DNA of 60,112 bases, from positions 1-60,112 of the forward strand of contig PKVY01000142.1 in NCBI GenBank assembly GCA_003131625.1. The letters run 5' to 3'. The position numbers and the translations under genes were made by a program. This document shows positions 8,949-17,319 of the stretch, piece after piece. Position 1 is the stretch's first letter, and each line of letters begins with the position of its first letter. The DNA is from Acidobacterium sp. GTDB lineage: Bacteria > Acidobacteriota > Terriglobia > Terriglobales > Acidobacteriaceae. A model generated the notes under the pieces. It did no database searches. It was not told the origin of the DNA and saw only the letters and a list, made by a program, of their open reading frames with translations.

Positions 8949-10639
8949 GCTTCGTACTTCCAGTCCGGATCCTCCGGATGTTTCAAATCCCACAAGGGCC
9001 GCCGGCTGTGCACCACCGGATCGGTCGCGAAGTTATAAGCCGGTGGCGGCGACGGCGTCGACCACTCCAGCGTCCACGCATCCCAGGGATCGTTCCCCGC
9101 CTTTCGTCCGCGAAAATACGACTGCACTAAATTCCACGCGAAGATCAGCACCGCGATCCCCTGGATCATCCCGCCAATCGAAATGATGAAGTTGAGGTGA
9201 TTCCAACCCCGGTCCGGCTCATAGGTGTAGATCGATCGCGGCATGCCGAGGAATCCGACGAAGTGCATCGTGTCGAAGGTGATGTGAAAACCAATGAGGA
9301 AGAGCCAGAAGTGCCATTTCCCGAGCGTCTCGCTCAGCATCCGCCCCGTCACTTTGGGATACCAGTAGTAAATCCCCGCGAAAATGTTGAACACGATGGC
9401 GCCCACCAGAACGTAGTGGAAATGCGCGATCACGAAATACGAATTGTGCAGTTGCCAGTTCCACGGCGCCACCGACAGCATGATCCCCGTCAGTCCCGCG
9501 ATCAAAAATTGAAACAGAAACCCGAGGCAGAACAGCATGGGCGTAGCGAAGCGTATCTTGCCGCCCCAGATCGTTGCCACCCAGTTGAAAATCTTGATGC
9601 CCGTCGGAATGCCCACCAGCATGGTGGAAAGCACAAAGAAGGCGTTGCCGACCGAGGTCATGCCCACCGTGAACATGTGGTGCGCCCACACGCCCATGCT
9701 CACAAACGCGATCCCCACCGACGCGGCGACCATCGCCGGATACCCGAAAATTGCCTTGCGTGAAAACACCGGGATAATCTCATTCGCAATTCCGAAAGCC
9801 GGCATCACCAGCACGTAGACCTCGGGATGGCCGAAGATCCAGAAGAAGTGCATCCATACCACCGCCGAGCCGCCCGCCTGCGTGTCGAAAAAGTGCCCGC
9901 CGAGATAGCGGTCGATTAGCAGCATGATCTGCGCGGCCGTCAGCGGCGTAATCGTGATCAGCGTCAGCGCGCTGGTCACCAGCATCAGCCACACAAAGAG
10001 CGGCATACGCAGCAGGCTCATCCCGCGGCAGCGCATGGAAAGTGCGGTGGCAATGATGTTGATGGCCGTGCCGAGGGTTCCGAATCCGGCCACAATCAGC
10101 GCCAGCGCCCAGTAATCCGTCGCGTGCCCCGGGGAAAATGCCCTCGCCGTCAGCGGCGCGTAAGCCCACCAGCCCACGTCCGGCGCCGCGCCCATGCCAT
10201 AGAGTCCGAAGCCGCCGATAAAGCTGTAGTAGATCAGCAACCCGCCAAAGGCCGTCATCCAGAAGCTGAAGGCGTTGAGCCGCGGAAACGCCATGTCCCG
10301 CGCCCCGATCATCAGCGGCACAAGATAATTCGCAAACCCGAACAGGATCGTCATGCCCACCAGAAACACCATCGTGGTGCCGTGCATGGTGAACATCTCG
10401 TTGTACAACTCGGGCGAGAGGAAGTGCATGCCCGGCCAGGCCAGCTGGATGCGAATCGCCATCGCCTCCGCTCCGGCCACCAGCAAAAAGATGATCCCGT
10501 AGACCACGTACAGAATCCCCAGCCGCTTGTGGTCCACGGTGACCACCCAACCGTGCAGCCATTCCAGCACCTGCGCCCGCGAAAGCCGCTGCGGCGTTAC
10601 GTCGAGAGATCCTGCAATCGGTAAGGTCTGGTCCGCCAT
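8945..10639 (-). CDS. ctaD: cytochrome c oxidase subunit I (A1-type heme-copper oxidase)
   Basis: Catalytic subunit that reduces O2 to water and pumps protons. It has twelve predicted helices and all metal ligands: heme a histidines at about 86 and 408, heme a3 His406, and CuB ligands His271 (HPEVY), His320 and His321 (WAHHMF). The D-channel entry GARDMAFPRLN (Asp115, Asn122), Glu273 and cross-linked Tyr275 in HPEVY, and K-channel Lys349 (IPTGIKIF) are present, placing it in the A1 class. It follows ctaC by 9 bp and overlaps ctaE by 4 bp. Confidence 0.98.
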   Translation of the reverse strand: MADQTLPIAGSLDVTPQRLSRAQVLEWLHGWVVTVDHKRLGILYVVYGIIFLLVAGAEAMAIRIQLAWPGMHFLSPELYNEMFTMHGTTMVFLVGMTILFGFANYLVPLMIGARDMAFPRLNAFSFWMTAFGGLLIYYSFIGGFGLYGMGAAPDVGWWAYAPLTARAFSPGHATDYWALALIVAGFGTLGTAINIIATALSMRCRGMSLLRMPLFVWLMLVTSALTLITITPLTAAQIMLLIDRYLGGHFFDTQAGGSAVVWMHFFWIFGHPEVYVLVMPAFGIANEIIPVFSRKAIFGYPAMVAASVGIAFVSMGVWAHHMFTVGMTSVGNAFFVLSTMLVGIPTGIKIFNWVATIWGGKIRFATPMLFCLGFLFQFLIAGLTGIMLSVAPWNWQLHNSYFVIAHFHYVLVGAIVFNIFAGIYYWYPKVTGRMLSETLGKWHFWLFLIGFHITFDTMHFVGFLGMPRSIYTYEPDRGWNHLNFIISIGGMIQGIAVLIFAWNLVQSYFRGRKAGNDPWDAWTLEWSTPSPPPAYNFATDPVVHSRRPLWDLKHPEDPDWKYEA

Positions 10640-10648
10640 TCAGCCTTC

Positions 10649-11698
10649 CTAGTGAAGAGTTGTCAGGTACGCTACCAGCTCGTCGATCTGTTCGCCGCTG
10701 AGCTGCATCGCCGGCATCAGCGCCCCTGGCTTAAAGTGATCCGGATCCTGAATCCACGCATGCAGATTCTCCGTCGTATTCAGTGCCGCACCAGCGGCAA
10801 TCGTCGCTCGGCTCTCCAGGTGGGTCAGATTCGGCCCAAACGTGCCCGTCGCCGCAGTCCCCGCGATGGTGTGGCAGTTGGTGCACGCCTCAGTTTCAAA
10901 AATGTGCCGGCCCGCCGCCACGCTGGAATCCTGCATTCCGGGCTGTCGCTGCTGCTTCACCCACGTGTCAAATTCTTCCGGCGTATCCACGTACACCCGC
11001 AGCAGCATCTTCGCGTGCTCCACGCCGCAGAACTGCGCGCACTGCCCCACATACAACCCGGTATGTCGCGGATCGATCCACATATCGTTCGGATGATTCG
11101 GAATCAGATCCGTCTTGCCCGCCAGCTGCGGCACCCAGAAGCTGTGATCCACGTCCGCCGATAACAGATGCAGAAACGTCGGCCTGGGCTCCAGCGCGCT
11201 GCTCACCGGAACGTGCAGCTCGTTCGCCGTCACGATGCCCAGTTTCGGATAACGGAATTCCCACCAGAATTGGTGCCCGACCACCGTCACGTCGAGCGCG
11301 ACCTGCGGCTTGGGCGCATCCTGGATCGCAAAAATAATCCGCGCCGTGGTCAGAAACAGCACCACCACGATCAGAATCGGAATCACCGTCCACGCCAGCT
11401 CCACCTGCGTGCTGCCGTAGATCTGTGCGGGCTCGCTGTCATCGTCGGTCTTGCGCGCACGGTAGCGAAAAATCGCCCACGCCAGCAGTCCGCCTACGGT
11501 CACGAAGATCCCGCCTGTGATCGCGAGGACGAACCACGACAGGTCCTGAATACTGCTGGCCGGCGTCGATGCCGGAGCGAAGATGCTCGGCGAACTCTGC
11601 GGCCCATCCGCCCACGCAATCGGCGCCGCAGAGACCGCCGCGAAGCACAAAAGGGGCAGGGAAACCAGCCGAATCGCTCTCGCGCCATGTTCCCGCAT
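10649..11698 (-). CDS. ctaC: cytochrome c oxidase subunit II with fused cytochrome c (caa3 type)
   Basis: Electron-entry subunit. A signal peptide (residues 1-30, ending PIAWADG) is followed by two membrane helices (about 52-78 and 103-125) and a cupredoxin domain with the CuA ligands His185, Cys220, Cys224, His228 and Met231 (CAQFCGVEHAKM). A C-terminal cytochrome c domain has CTNCH (272-276), which makes this a caa3-type oxidase. The start is uncertain: the frame is open to 11812, but the residues before the ATGs at 11710 and 11698 look non-coding, and 11698 gives a clean signal peptide. It is the first gene of the eight-gene respiratory operon. Confidence 0.95.
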   Translation of the reverse strand: MREHGARAIRLVSLPLLCFAAVSAAPIAWADGPQSSPSIFAPASTPASSIQDLSWFVLAITGGIFVTVGGLLAWAIFRYRARKTDDDSEPAQIYGSTQVELAWTVIPILIVVVLFLTTARIIFAIQDAPKPQVALDVTVVGHQFWWEFRYPKLGIVTANELHVPVSSALEPRPTFLHLLSADVDHSFWVPQLAGKTDLIPNHPNDMWIDPRHTGLYVGQCAQFCGVEHAKMLLRVYVDTPEEFDTWVKQQRQPGMQDSSVAAGRHIFETEACTNCHTIAGTAATGTFGPNLTHLESRATIAAGAALNTTENLHAWIQDPDHFKPGALMPAMQLSGEQIDELVAYLTTLH

Positions 11699-11913
11699 CC
11701 TGGATTGCATCTGCTTTCGCGCCAGACTTCCTGTGATGCTCTTGCGGCTGAGGTCGGATACGCGGGGCGTGGGTGATGATGGCCTGGAGACGCCCGCCAT
11801 TCGCGCATGCACTCTCTGTGGAGGTTTCGTTGCGCAGATCAGGAACGAAAACTAAAACCGAAAAACAATCTTAGCAGCAAAATCCGTCGAGCCTGCACGG
11901 CTGATGAGCCAGG

Positions 11914-13059
11914 TTACGTTACAGTTTCGTTGATGGGCCGGCTCGCAAAGATCCGCGCAAAACGCCGGACAGCATTCGCAAGCCCGGCAATCTTCGTCCC
12001 GTTGGCATACGCATTGATGACCGCTCCACGAAACACCGGTGCGGTCAGCGCTCGATAGCCAAGATCGAGATTCCCGTAAAACCACCGCGCCCCCGACGCC
12101 GACAGCTGCAAATCCTGCCGCAACCGTGCCGTCAGTTCGGCAAACGCCCGTTGTGCCGCCGCACCGCCGCGGAGCTCGCCGTCGATGGCCGCTGCCGCCG
12201 CCTGTCCGCTCGCGATCGCGCCGTAAATCCCCTCGCCTGTCAGCGGATCAGCGAAACCGCCAGCATCCCCAGCCAGAAAAACCCGCTGCTCCGCCTGCGG
12301 TGCTTTCTCCGCGCCAAACCCCAGGAACTGGCCCGTCACATGCTCCACGCGGGCATCGCCGAAGCGTTCGTGAATGTACAAAGAAAGCCGCGCGCGATCC
12401 AGCTTCTGCGACCCTGAGTCGTCGTAGACCCCCAATCCGACATTGAGGTGGTCGTGTTTCGGAAAAACCCACCCATACCCCCGCCGCACCGGCGCGAAAT
12501 CGAAGATCAATTCCGAACCTTCGCCATTTGTGGGGTAAACGCGCGCCTCCAGCGCAAAGCCTCGCCAAAACCAGTGTGGCGACTCACCATACAGCAGCTG
12601 CCGCACGCGGCTGTGGACTCCGTCCGCCCCGATCAGAAATCGCGCGCGATAGTCCTGCTCCGCGGTGCGCACCACCACGCCGTCGCTGCTGATATCCAGC
12701 CCGCCGATCGGCCCAATGCGCGCGAACTCAGCCCCCGCCCCCAGCGTTTGCTGCAGACAAAAGTGATCCAGTTCCTGGCGCACCGTCATCGCGCACACGG
12801 CATTGCGGCTGGCCAGCGTTGCCGCCTCTCCGCTTTGCTTTTCCACCACAATGGCCGACACCGTCTCCCGCACCACCGGCGCGACCGAATAGCGCAGCGC
12901 GCGCAGCGACTTACGCGTCAATCCTCCTGCGCAGGCCTTGTGCCGCGGAAACTCCGCGCGATCCAGCAACAAGACCGGCCGCCCCGCCGTCGCAAGGTCC
13001 CAGGCAGCCGCGCACCCCGCCGGGCCGGCGCCGATAATGATGGCGTCCCATCGCTCCAT
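11914..13059 (-). CDS. geranylgeranyl reductase family flavoprotein
   Basis: An FAD-dependent oxidoreductase of the geranylgeranyl-reductase/digeranylgeranylglycerophospholipid-reductase family, which saturates isoprenoid chains or acts on related hydrophobic substrates. The N-terminus has the dinucleotide motif IIGAGPAGCAAAW (residues 8-20). A CAGGL loop follows at about 43-47, then the FLIGADGVHSRVR motif and the C-terminal FAD motif VFLAGDAGGFADPLTGEGIYGA. The start is the ATG at 13059. It is preceded, about 80 bp away on the same strand, by a small gene of unknown function. The substrate is not deducible; quinone side chains or lipids are reasonable guesses. Confidence 0.88.
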   Translation of the reverse strand: MERWDAIIIGAGPAGCAAAWDLATAGRPVLLLDRAEFPRHKACAGGLTRKSLRALRYSVAPVVRETVSAIVVEKQSGEAATLASRNAVCAMTVRQELDHFCLQQTLGAGAEFARIGPIGGLDISSDGVVVRTAEQDYRARFLIGADGVHSRVRQLLYGESPHWFWRGFALEARVYPTNGEGSELIFDFAPVRRGYGWVFPKHDHLNVGLGVYDDSGSQKLDRARLSLYIHERFGDARVEHVTGQFLGFGAEKAPQAEQRVFLAGDAGGFADPLTGEGIYGAIASGQAAAAAIDGELRGGAAAQRAFAELTARLRQDLQLSASGARWFYGNLDLGYRALTAPVFRGAVINAYANGTKIAGLANAVRRFARIFASRPINETVT

Positions 13060-13136
13060 GACAGCAATAGTATGTCCGGAATGCGTCTTTGCGGCTATCT
13101 ACCTGCGCGCTCGGTGGGGTTCGGCCGCCAATGGCT

Positions 13137-13577
13137 CTACGCGGCTTGCGGGGGCGCCGTGGACCCCCCCGGCGCGCAGCGCGAAAGCACACCGGCCCTG
13201 CGGATCGTCAGTTCCACGCGAACCGGATCGCCCGCCGTCGCCTCCAGCGTCTCCCGCGTGCACTGGCAGAGACCAGCCATGATCACATGCGACTGCCCCG
13301 TCAGTTCCAGGCCGGATGCGATCAGGACGCTGTACATCTCCACGCACAGGGCGCGCACAAACTCGAATTCGATCGCCGCGGCCTCGCCCGCTTCGAATCG
13401 CCGCGACAGCACGTAGCCCCCGCAGGCCATCACGGCACCGGTCAAAAAGCGTACTGTGCGGGCGGCATCCTCCGCGCACAGCGCCGTGAGGTTGAGCTCC
13501 CACCCCTTTGGTTCCCTGCTCTGCTCAGCGATATCGCGCACATAGCCTGCATCGGAAAACCGCGGGCAAGTCTTCAA
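13137..13577 (-). CDS. conserved hypothetical protein, possibly ferredoxin-like/ACT-like fold
   Basis: A protein of about 146 residues that I do not recognise. It contains no signal peptide or membrane helix. The alternation of strands and helices from WELNLTALCAEDAARTV to ELTGQSHVIMAGLCQC suggests a compact alpha/beta fold. The last 30 residues (RRAGVLSRCAPGG onward) look disordered. The frame opens with a TTG at 13577 and the next candidate is an internal GTG, so the start is uncertain. It is transcribed toward the flavoprotein gene and is divergent from acpS, sharing a short promoter region of about 55 bp. Confidence 0.6.
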   Translation of the reverse strand: MKTCPRFSDAGYVRDIAEQSREPKGWELNLTALCAEDAARTVRFLTGAVMACGGYVLSRRFEAGEAAAIEFEFVRALCVEMYSVLIASGLELTGQSHVIMAGLCQCTRETLEATAGDPVRVELTIRRAGVLSRCAPGGSTAPPQAA

Positions 13578-13632
13578 TCCGATTTGTATCCGCCGGGTGC
13601 TAAAGGTTTTTCTCCTGTGCTACTGTTGCGTC

Positions 13633-14010
13633 ATGCTGGTCGGCACCGGGATCGACCTCATCGAAGTCCCACGTATCGCTCGCTCTCTTGAGCGCTATGG
13701 CGAGCGTTTCCTCGATCGCGTGTTCACCGATGAGGAAATTGCCTATTGCCGCGCCAGGGCCAGCGCCGCCGAGAGTTTCGCCGCGCGTTTCGCCGCCAAA
13801 GAAGCTGGAGCCAAGGCCCTCGGCACGGGCATCCAGCAGGGCGTTTCCTGGAAAGAACTCGAGGTCCGACGCGCCCCGGGCAGCCGACCCACCCTGGTTT
13901 TGACCGGGCGGGCGCGTGCCATTGCCGGACAACTCGGCGTCACGCGTGTCTCACTTTCGCTCACACACACCGCTTCTCTGGCCATGGCCACCGTCCATCT
14001 GGAAGCCTGA
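13633..14010 (+). CDS. acpS: holo-[acyl-carrier-protein] synthase
   Basis: Transfers 4'-phosphopantetheine from CoA to a serine of acyl carrier protein. The 125-residue length is typical of AcpS. The N-terminal motif GTGIDLIEV contains the Mg-binding Asp8, RFLDRVFTDEE follows, and the second signature is FAARFAAKEAGAKALGTG with the catalytic Glu/Lys pair; SLSLTHTASLAMA closes the fold. The start is the ATG at 13633; the frame is open a little further upstream but those residues are unrelated. It converges on the alpha/beta hydrolase gene with only 2 bp between the stop codons. Confidence 0.97.
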   Translation: MLVGTGIDLIEVPRIARSLERYGERFLDRVFTDEEIAYCRARASAAESFAARFAAKEAGAKALGTGIQQGVSWKELEVRRAPGSRPTLVLTGRARAIAGQLGVTRVSLSLTHTASLAMATVHLEA

Positions 14011-14012
14011 CC

Positions 14013-15266
14013 CTACCGCTCCACCATCGCCGCGTCTTCCGTTTTCGCTCCTCTTGCTACGCCTCGCGGCTTCTCTCTCGCGAGATCCCGGAACGCAGAA
14101 TAAACAAACGATCCGATGTACCAGCCGTCGATGAATTTGTATGGAAACTCTCCCGTCGTATAGTGCCCGCACGGCAGCACCTTCGACACAAACTCGACGC
14201 CGCGCTTCGCGAAGTTTGCGAGAACCTGTTCGGAATACTCCGGCAAAAATGTCAGGTCATACCGCGCATGGATCACCAGCACCCTCTTCGCATGCTCCGC
14301 GAATCGCCCCATGTACGAAACCGGGCTGATCGCGCTGTACAAGCGATACAGTAGCTCCGGTGACATTCCTGCCTGGGCAAATGCGGTGCGGATATGCCGC
14401 GTGCTTTGCCCCGTCCACACCACGTCCCCGAACGCCATCGACGCGTGGTTGAAGGCGTTCACGCGCAGTCGCGCATCGTGTGCGCTGGCGATGAAGGCAT
14501 AGCACGAGCCGAGACTCGTCCCCAAAATGCCGAACTGCTCGTAGCCCTGCGACTCCAGCCAGTCCAGACAGCACCGCACATCCACCACCGCTTGCCGGCC
14601 CGCCGCCAGCGTTCTCCCGATGTTCGAGCTGACGGCATAATCCGATCGTTCGATCTCCGCGGGCCGCCGGATATCATGAAACGGCTTGCTCAGCCGGAGC
14701 GCCGAAATCCCGAAGTAGTTGAACAGAGAGCACAGAATGTTGTGGCTGAAGGCATCGGCGTTCCATTGCGGCATCACGACGATCGCCTGCCGCGGCTTGC
14801 CCTGCATTCTCTCTTCTGGCGCTGGATACCAGCGCGCATTCACCAGGTCATTTTCCGGATACGGCGTTCGCACCGGTGAAGTGAAGCGCAGAAACTGCGC
14901 CTTCCTGAGTCTTCCCTCGGCCATCGCCCGCTTCAGCGCTGCATCGCGCCGCAGCGTTTCCGGCCGCACATTCGTGGGAAACAGCAGCGGAGCTCGTTCC
15001 TCCAGCCGGAAATCGCTCGGCCGCTCGTATCCAAAGAATGTCTCACTGTCGCGAACAATCGCTTCGTTGATGGCGATCATCGCATCCTCGGCCGCGGATT
15101 TATCGCGCTCCGCGCGCTTAACCTCACGGCGCAGCCCCGCGGAATCGATAAAATCGCCCAGCCACTCGAAACCCCACTCCATCGGTCGCACCACGCGATT
15201 CTCATCGCGCGTCGTCAGCGCCGTCTCCCAGCGGTTCATCCAGCGGCTGTAAAGCTTCCTGAACAT
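14013..15266 (-). CDS. alpha/beta hydrolase, ABHD18-like
   Basis: A 417-residue cytoplasmic protein with an alpha/beta-hydrolase core in its second half: oxyanion/strand region AIVVMPQWNAD (about 161-171), nucleophile elbow GTSLGS with Ser251, and a late acid and His region (HARYDLTFLPE, CGHYTTGEF). The long N-terminal part (WMNRWETALTTRDENRVVRPMEWG) resembles the DUF2048/ABHD18 group, so I favour that family. The start at 15266 follows the alr stop by about 8 bp and has AGCGAGG upstream. It is co-transcribed with alr, but a functional link to cell-wall alanine is not evident. Confidence 0.75.
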   Translation of the reverse strand: MFRKLYSRWMNRWETALTTRDENRVVRPMEWGFEWLGDFIDSAGLRREVKRAERDKSAAEDAMIAINEAIVRDSETFFGYERPSDFRLEERAPLLFPTNVRPETLRRDAALKRAMAEGRLRKAQFLRFTSPVRTPYPENDLVNARWYPAPEERMQGKPRQAIVVMPQWNADAFSHNILCSLFNYFGISALRLSKPFHDIRRPAEIERSDYAVSSNIGRTLAAGRQAVVDVRCCLDWLESQGYEQFGILGTSLGSCYAFIASAHDARLRVNAFNHASMAFGDVVWTGQSTRHIRTAFAQAGMSPELLYRLYSAISPVSYMGRFAEHAKRVLVIHARYDLTFLPEYSEQVLANFAKRGVEFVSKVLPCGHYTTGEFPYKFIDGWYIGSFVYSAFRDLAREKPRGVARGAKTEDAAMVER

Positions 15267-15274
15267 GAGCCTCG

Positions 15275-16471
15275 CTACTCCACCATCACCCGCGGCACGC
15301 GCACCGCAATGTCGCACAAAACTTCATAAGCAATCGTCTTTCTCAGATCGGCCATGTCATCCGCCGTGATTTTCTCGCCGCTCTGCTCCCCGATCAGCAC
15401 GGCCTCATCCCCGGCTGCGACTCCGGCAATGTCAGTCACATCCACGACGGTCTGGTCCATGGAAATCCGCCCTGCGACGGGCGCGCGCTGCCCCCGGATC
15501 AGCACCCATCCCCGATTCCCCAGCATCCGGTTCAGCCCATCGGCATATCCCACCGGCAAAAGCGCCAGCTGCGTCGGCCGATGGGCGGTAAACGTCGCGC
15601 CGTACCCCGCCGACGTGCCGGTTCCGATCTCCCGCAGCGACGTCACCTTCGTCTTCCACGCCAGCACCGGCCTGAGGCCAGGCTCCTTCACAGGGCTCGG
15701 CTCACCCATCGCTCCCCACGCTGCATCCGCGTTCGTGGGCAGCGGTGAATACCCGTACAGCGCGATGCCGGCGCGCACCATCCGCCGCGCCCCTAACTGC
15801 TTCGCCACACCTGACAGTGCGGTTGTGTCGTCGTGGAGCAGCAAGTTCGCCGAGCTTCCAGCGCTCACGAAATCCCACCGCGGCTTGCGCACCTCCATGG
15901 CCACAAGCGCCGCCACAAACTGTCCAATCTGACCGCGCGTGCCCTGCCCATCGTCGGGCGAATGGAAGTGTGTCATCACCGCTTCCAGCCGCAACGGCGA
16001 CCCAGGCCGCATCCGCTCCGTGAGGGCCGTCACCTCGCGGGCCGCAGCGCCCTGCCGCGACATTCCCGTATCGATCTCCAGATGCACCGGAATCGTCCCC
16101 GCGCCCAAACGGCGTCGCCTCGCAGCTTCCTCCAGCCAGTCCAGATGCTGTGGCTCCCAGACCACCGCCGTTAGATTCTGCTCGACCGCGGTCTCTGCCT
16201 CGCCCGCCCAAATCCCCGACATGATCAGGATGCGCGCCTCTGGGCAGACACGCCGCAACGCCACGCCCTCCTCCACTGAGGTCACGCCGAACCACCGCGC
16301 CCCGTTCCTCTCCAGCACCCGCGCGCACTCTGCCAGCCCATGTCCGTAGGCGTTCGCCTTCACTACGGCCAGCAGCTCCGTCTCCGATCCGGCGAGACGG
16401 CGCAGGACATCATGATTGTGAATGAGTCTGGTGCGTGAAATCTCAGCCCAGGTCGGTCGTGTGCTTGTCAT
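15275..16471 (-). CDS. alr: alanine racemase
   Basis: PLP-dependent racemase that makes D-alanine for peptidoglycan. The PLP lysine is Lys38 in AVVKANAYGHG and the second catalytic residue is Tyr290 in SAGYGATF. The N-terminal TIM-barrel domain (to about residue 245) and the C-terminal beta domain (LLPVGYADGLNR, GRISMDQTVVDVT) are complete. At 398 residues it is slightly longer than usual, from short loops such as the one around NADAAWGAMGEPSP. First gene of a two-gene unit with the ABHD18-like hydrolase. Confidence 0.97.
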   Translation of the reverse strand: MTSTRPTWAEISRTRLIHNHDVLRRLAGSETELLAVVKANAYGHGLAECARVLERNGARWFGVTSVEEGVALRRVCPEARILIMSGIWAGEAETAVEQNLTAVVWEPQHLDWLEEAARRRRLGAGTIPVHLEIDTGMSRQGAAAREVTALTERMRPGSPLRLEAVMTHFHSPDDGQGTRGQIGQFVAALVAMEVRKPRWDFVSAGSSANLLLHDDTTALSGVAKQLGARRMVRAGIALYGYSPLPTNADAAWGAMGEPSPVKEPGLRPVLAWKTKVTSLREIGTGTSAGYGATFTAHRPTQLALLPVGYADGLNRMLGNRGWVLIRGQRAPVAGRISMDQTVVDVTDIAGVAAGDEAVLIGEQSGEKITADDMADLRKTIAYEVLCDIAVRVPRVMVE

Positions 16472-16537
16472 TTTCTCCGAGCTGATAAAGACAATCCACC
16501 CCCGAGAGAATCGTCGTCCCGATCACTGGTCACTGAT

Positions 16538-17149
16538 CTAGTTCGGGGGCTGCGTGCTCGAGTTCTGCCCCGAGGCGGACTGCGAAGGCTGTGCTCCCTG
16601 ATACAGCAGCGGAATATGGAATGGCTCCGACGCGTCGCTCTTCTTCTGCGAGGTCTTCTGCTTGCTCGGCATCAGGTCCACCACCGCAGTCCGCTGCGCA
16701 TTGACGCACGCCCAGTGATTCCGCGCCCGGTTGTAGACATGCGTAAAGATGCCGCGCTCCTCGCGAACGCTGCCGTTCGTGCGCCACTTCACGATGTACG
16801 TCCCGCTCACTACCGCCGTATCGCCAAACAGGCGCACGCTCACCACGCGTTGCTGCAGGCTCACCGGCCCGTCGCCCTTCTGAAACAGCTGCGCGATCTG
16901 CTGGTTCCGGGTGGTCACGTCGCCGGTCGACGAAATGTCGACATACAGCGGCGACAGAAGGAATTCCATCGTGTACTGATCGTTCTTCACGACCGCGTTG
17001 CTCCACTGGTCTTCGTAGCCCTGAAACTCCTTCACTTCGGGGGGCTGCGTCTGACCGGGTGTCGCCGACTCCGGCTGCTGCGCGCGCGCAAACCCCGCGC
17101 CGCACAGCGCACTCATAAAAACTGCAACTAAAACCTGCCTATAACGCAT
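16538..17149 (-). CDS. exported protein with NTF2/SnoaL-like (DUF4440-type) domain
   Basis: A 203-residue secreted protein with a clear signal peptide (about 1-23, ending GFARAQQ). The mature domain, about residues 40-160, has the features of the NTF2-like DUF4440 group: EFQGYEDQWSNAVVKNDQYTMEFLLSP-like helix, DISSTGDVTTRNQQIAQL, then strands SVRLFGDTAVVSGTYIVKW and RGIFTHVYNRARNHWACVNAQ. The C-terminal 45 residues are Gln/Ser/Pro-rich and probably disordered. No enzymatic activity can be assigned. It is divergent from dnaB. Confidence 0.75.
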   Translation of the reverse strand: MRYRQVLVAVFMSALCGAGFARAQQPESATPGQTQPPEVKEFQGYEDQWSNAVVKNDQYTMEFLLSPLYVDISSTGDVTTRNQQIAQLFQKGDGPVSLQQRVVSVRLFGDTAVVSGTYIVKWRTNGSVREERGIFTHVYNRARNHWACVNAQRTAVVDLMPSKQKTSQKKSDASEPFHIPLLYQGAQPSQSASGQNSSTQPPN

Positions 17150-17319
17150 AAAAACAATCCACTTCCTTGGGGGGCTCCCTTCATGATAGACGCTGGCCCG
17201 CCCCGAAGGCCATCGGGCATCGGGTTTTCATACCTGTTTTCAACACTGCAGCCCTCGTTGTTAGAGATATTCACACGGGGTTCATCCGCCCCATTTCCGT
17301 CCTACACTCGTTGAAGATC

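Noticed and set aside
11710..11812. Extended N-terminus of ctaC
   Set aside because: The extra residues are Ser/Arg-rich and would bury the signal peptide; internal starts at 11710 or 11698 fit a standard exported subunit II, though the exact one is unresolved.
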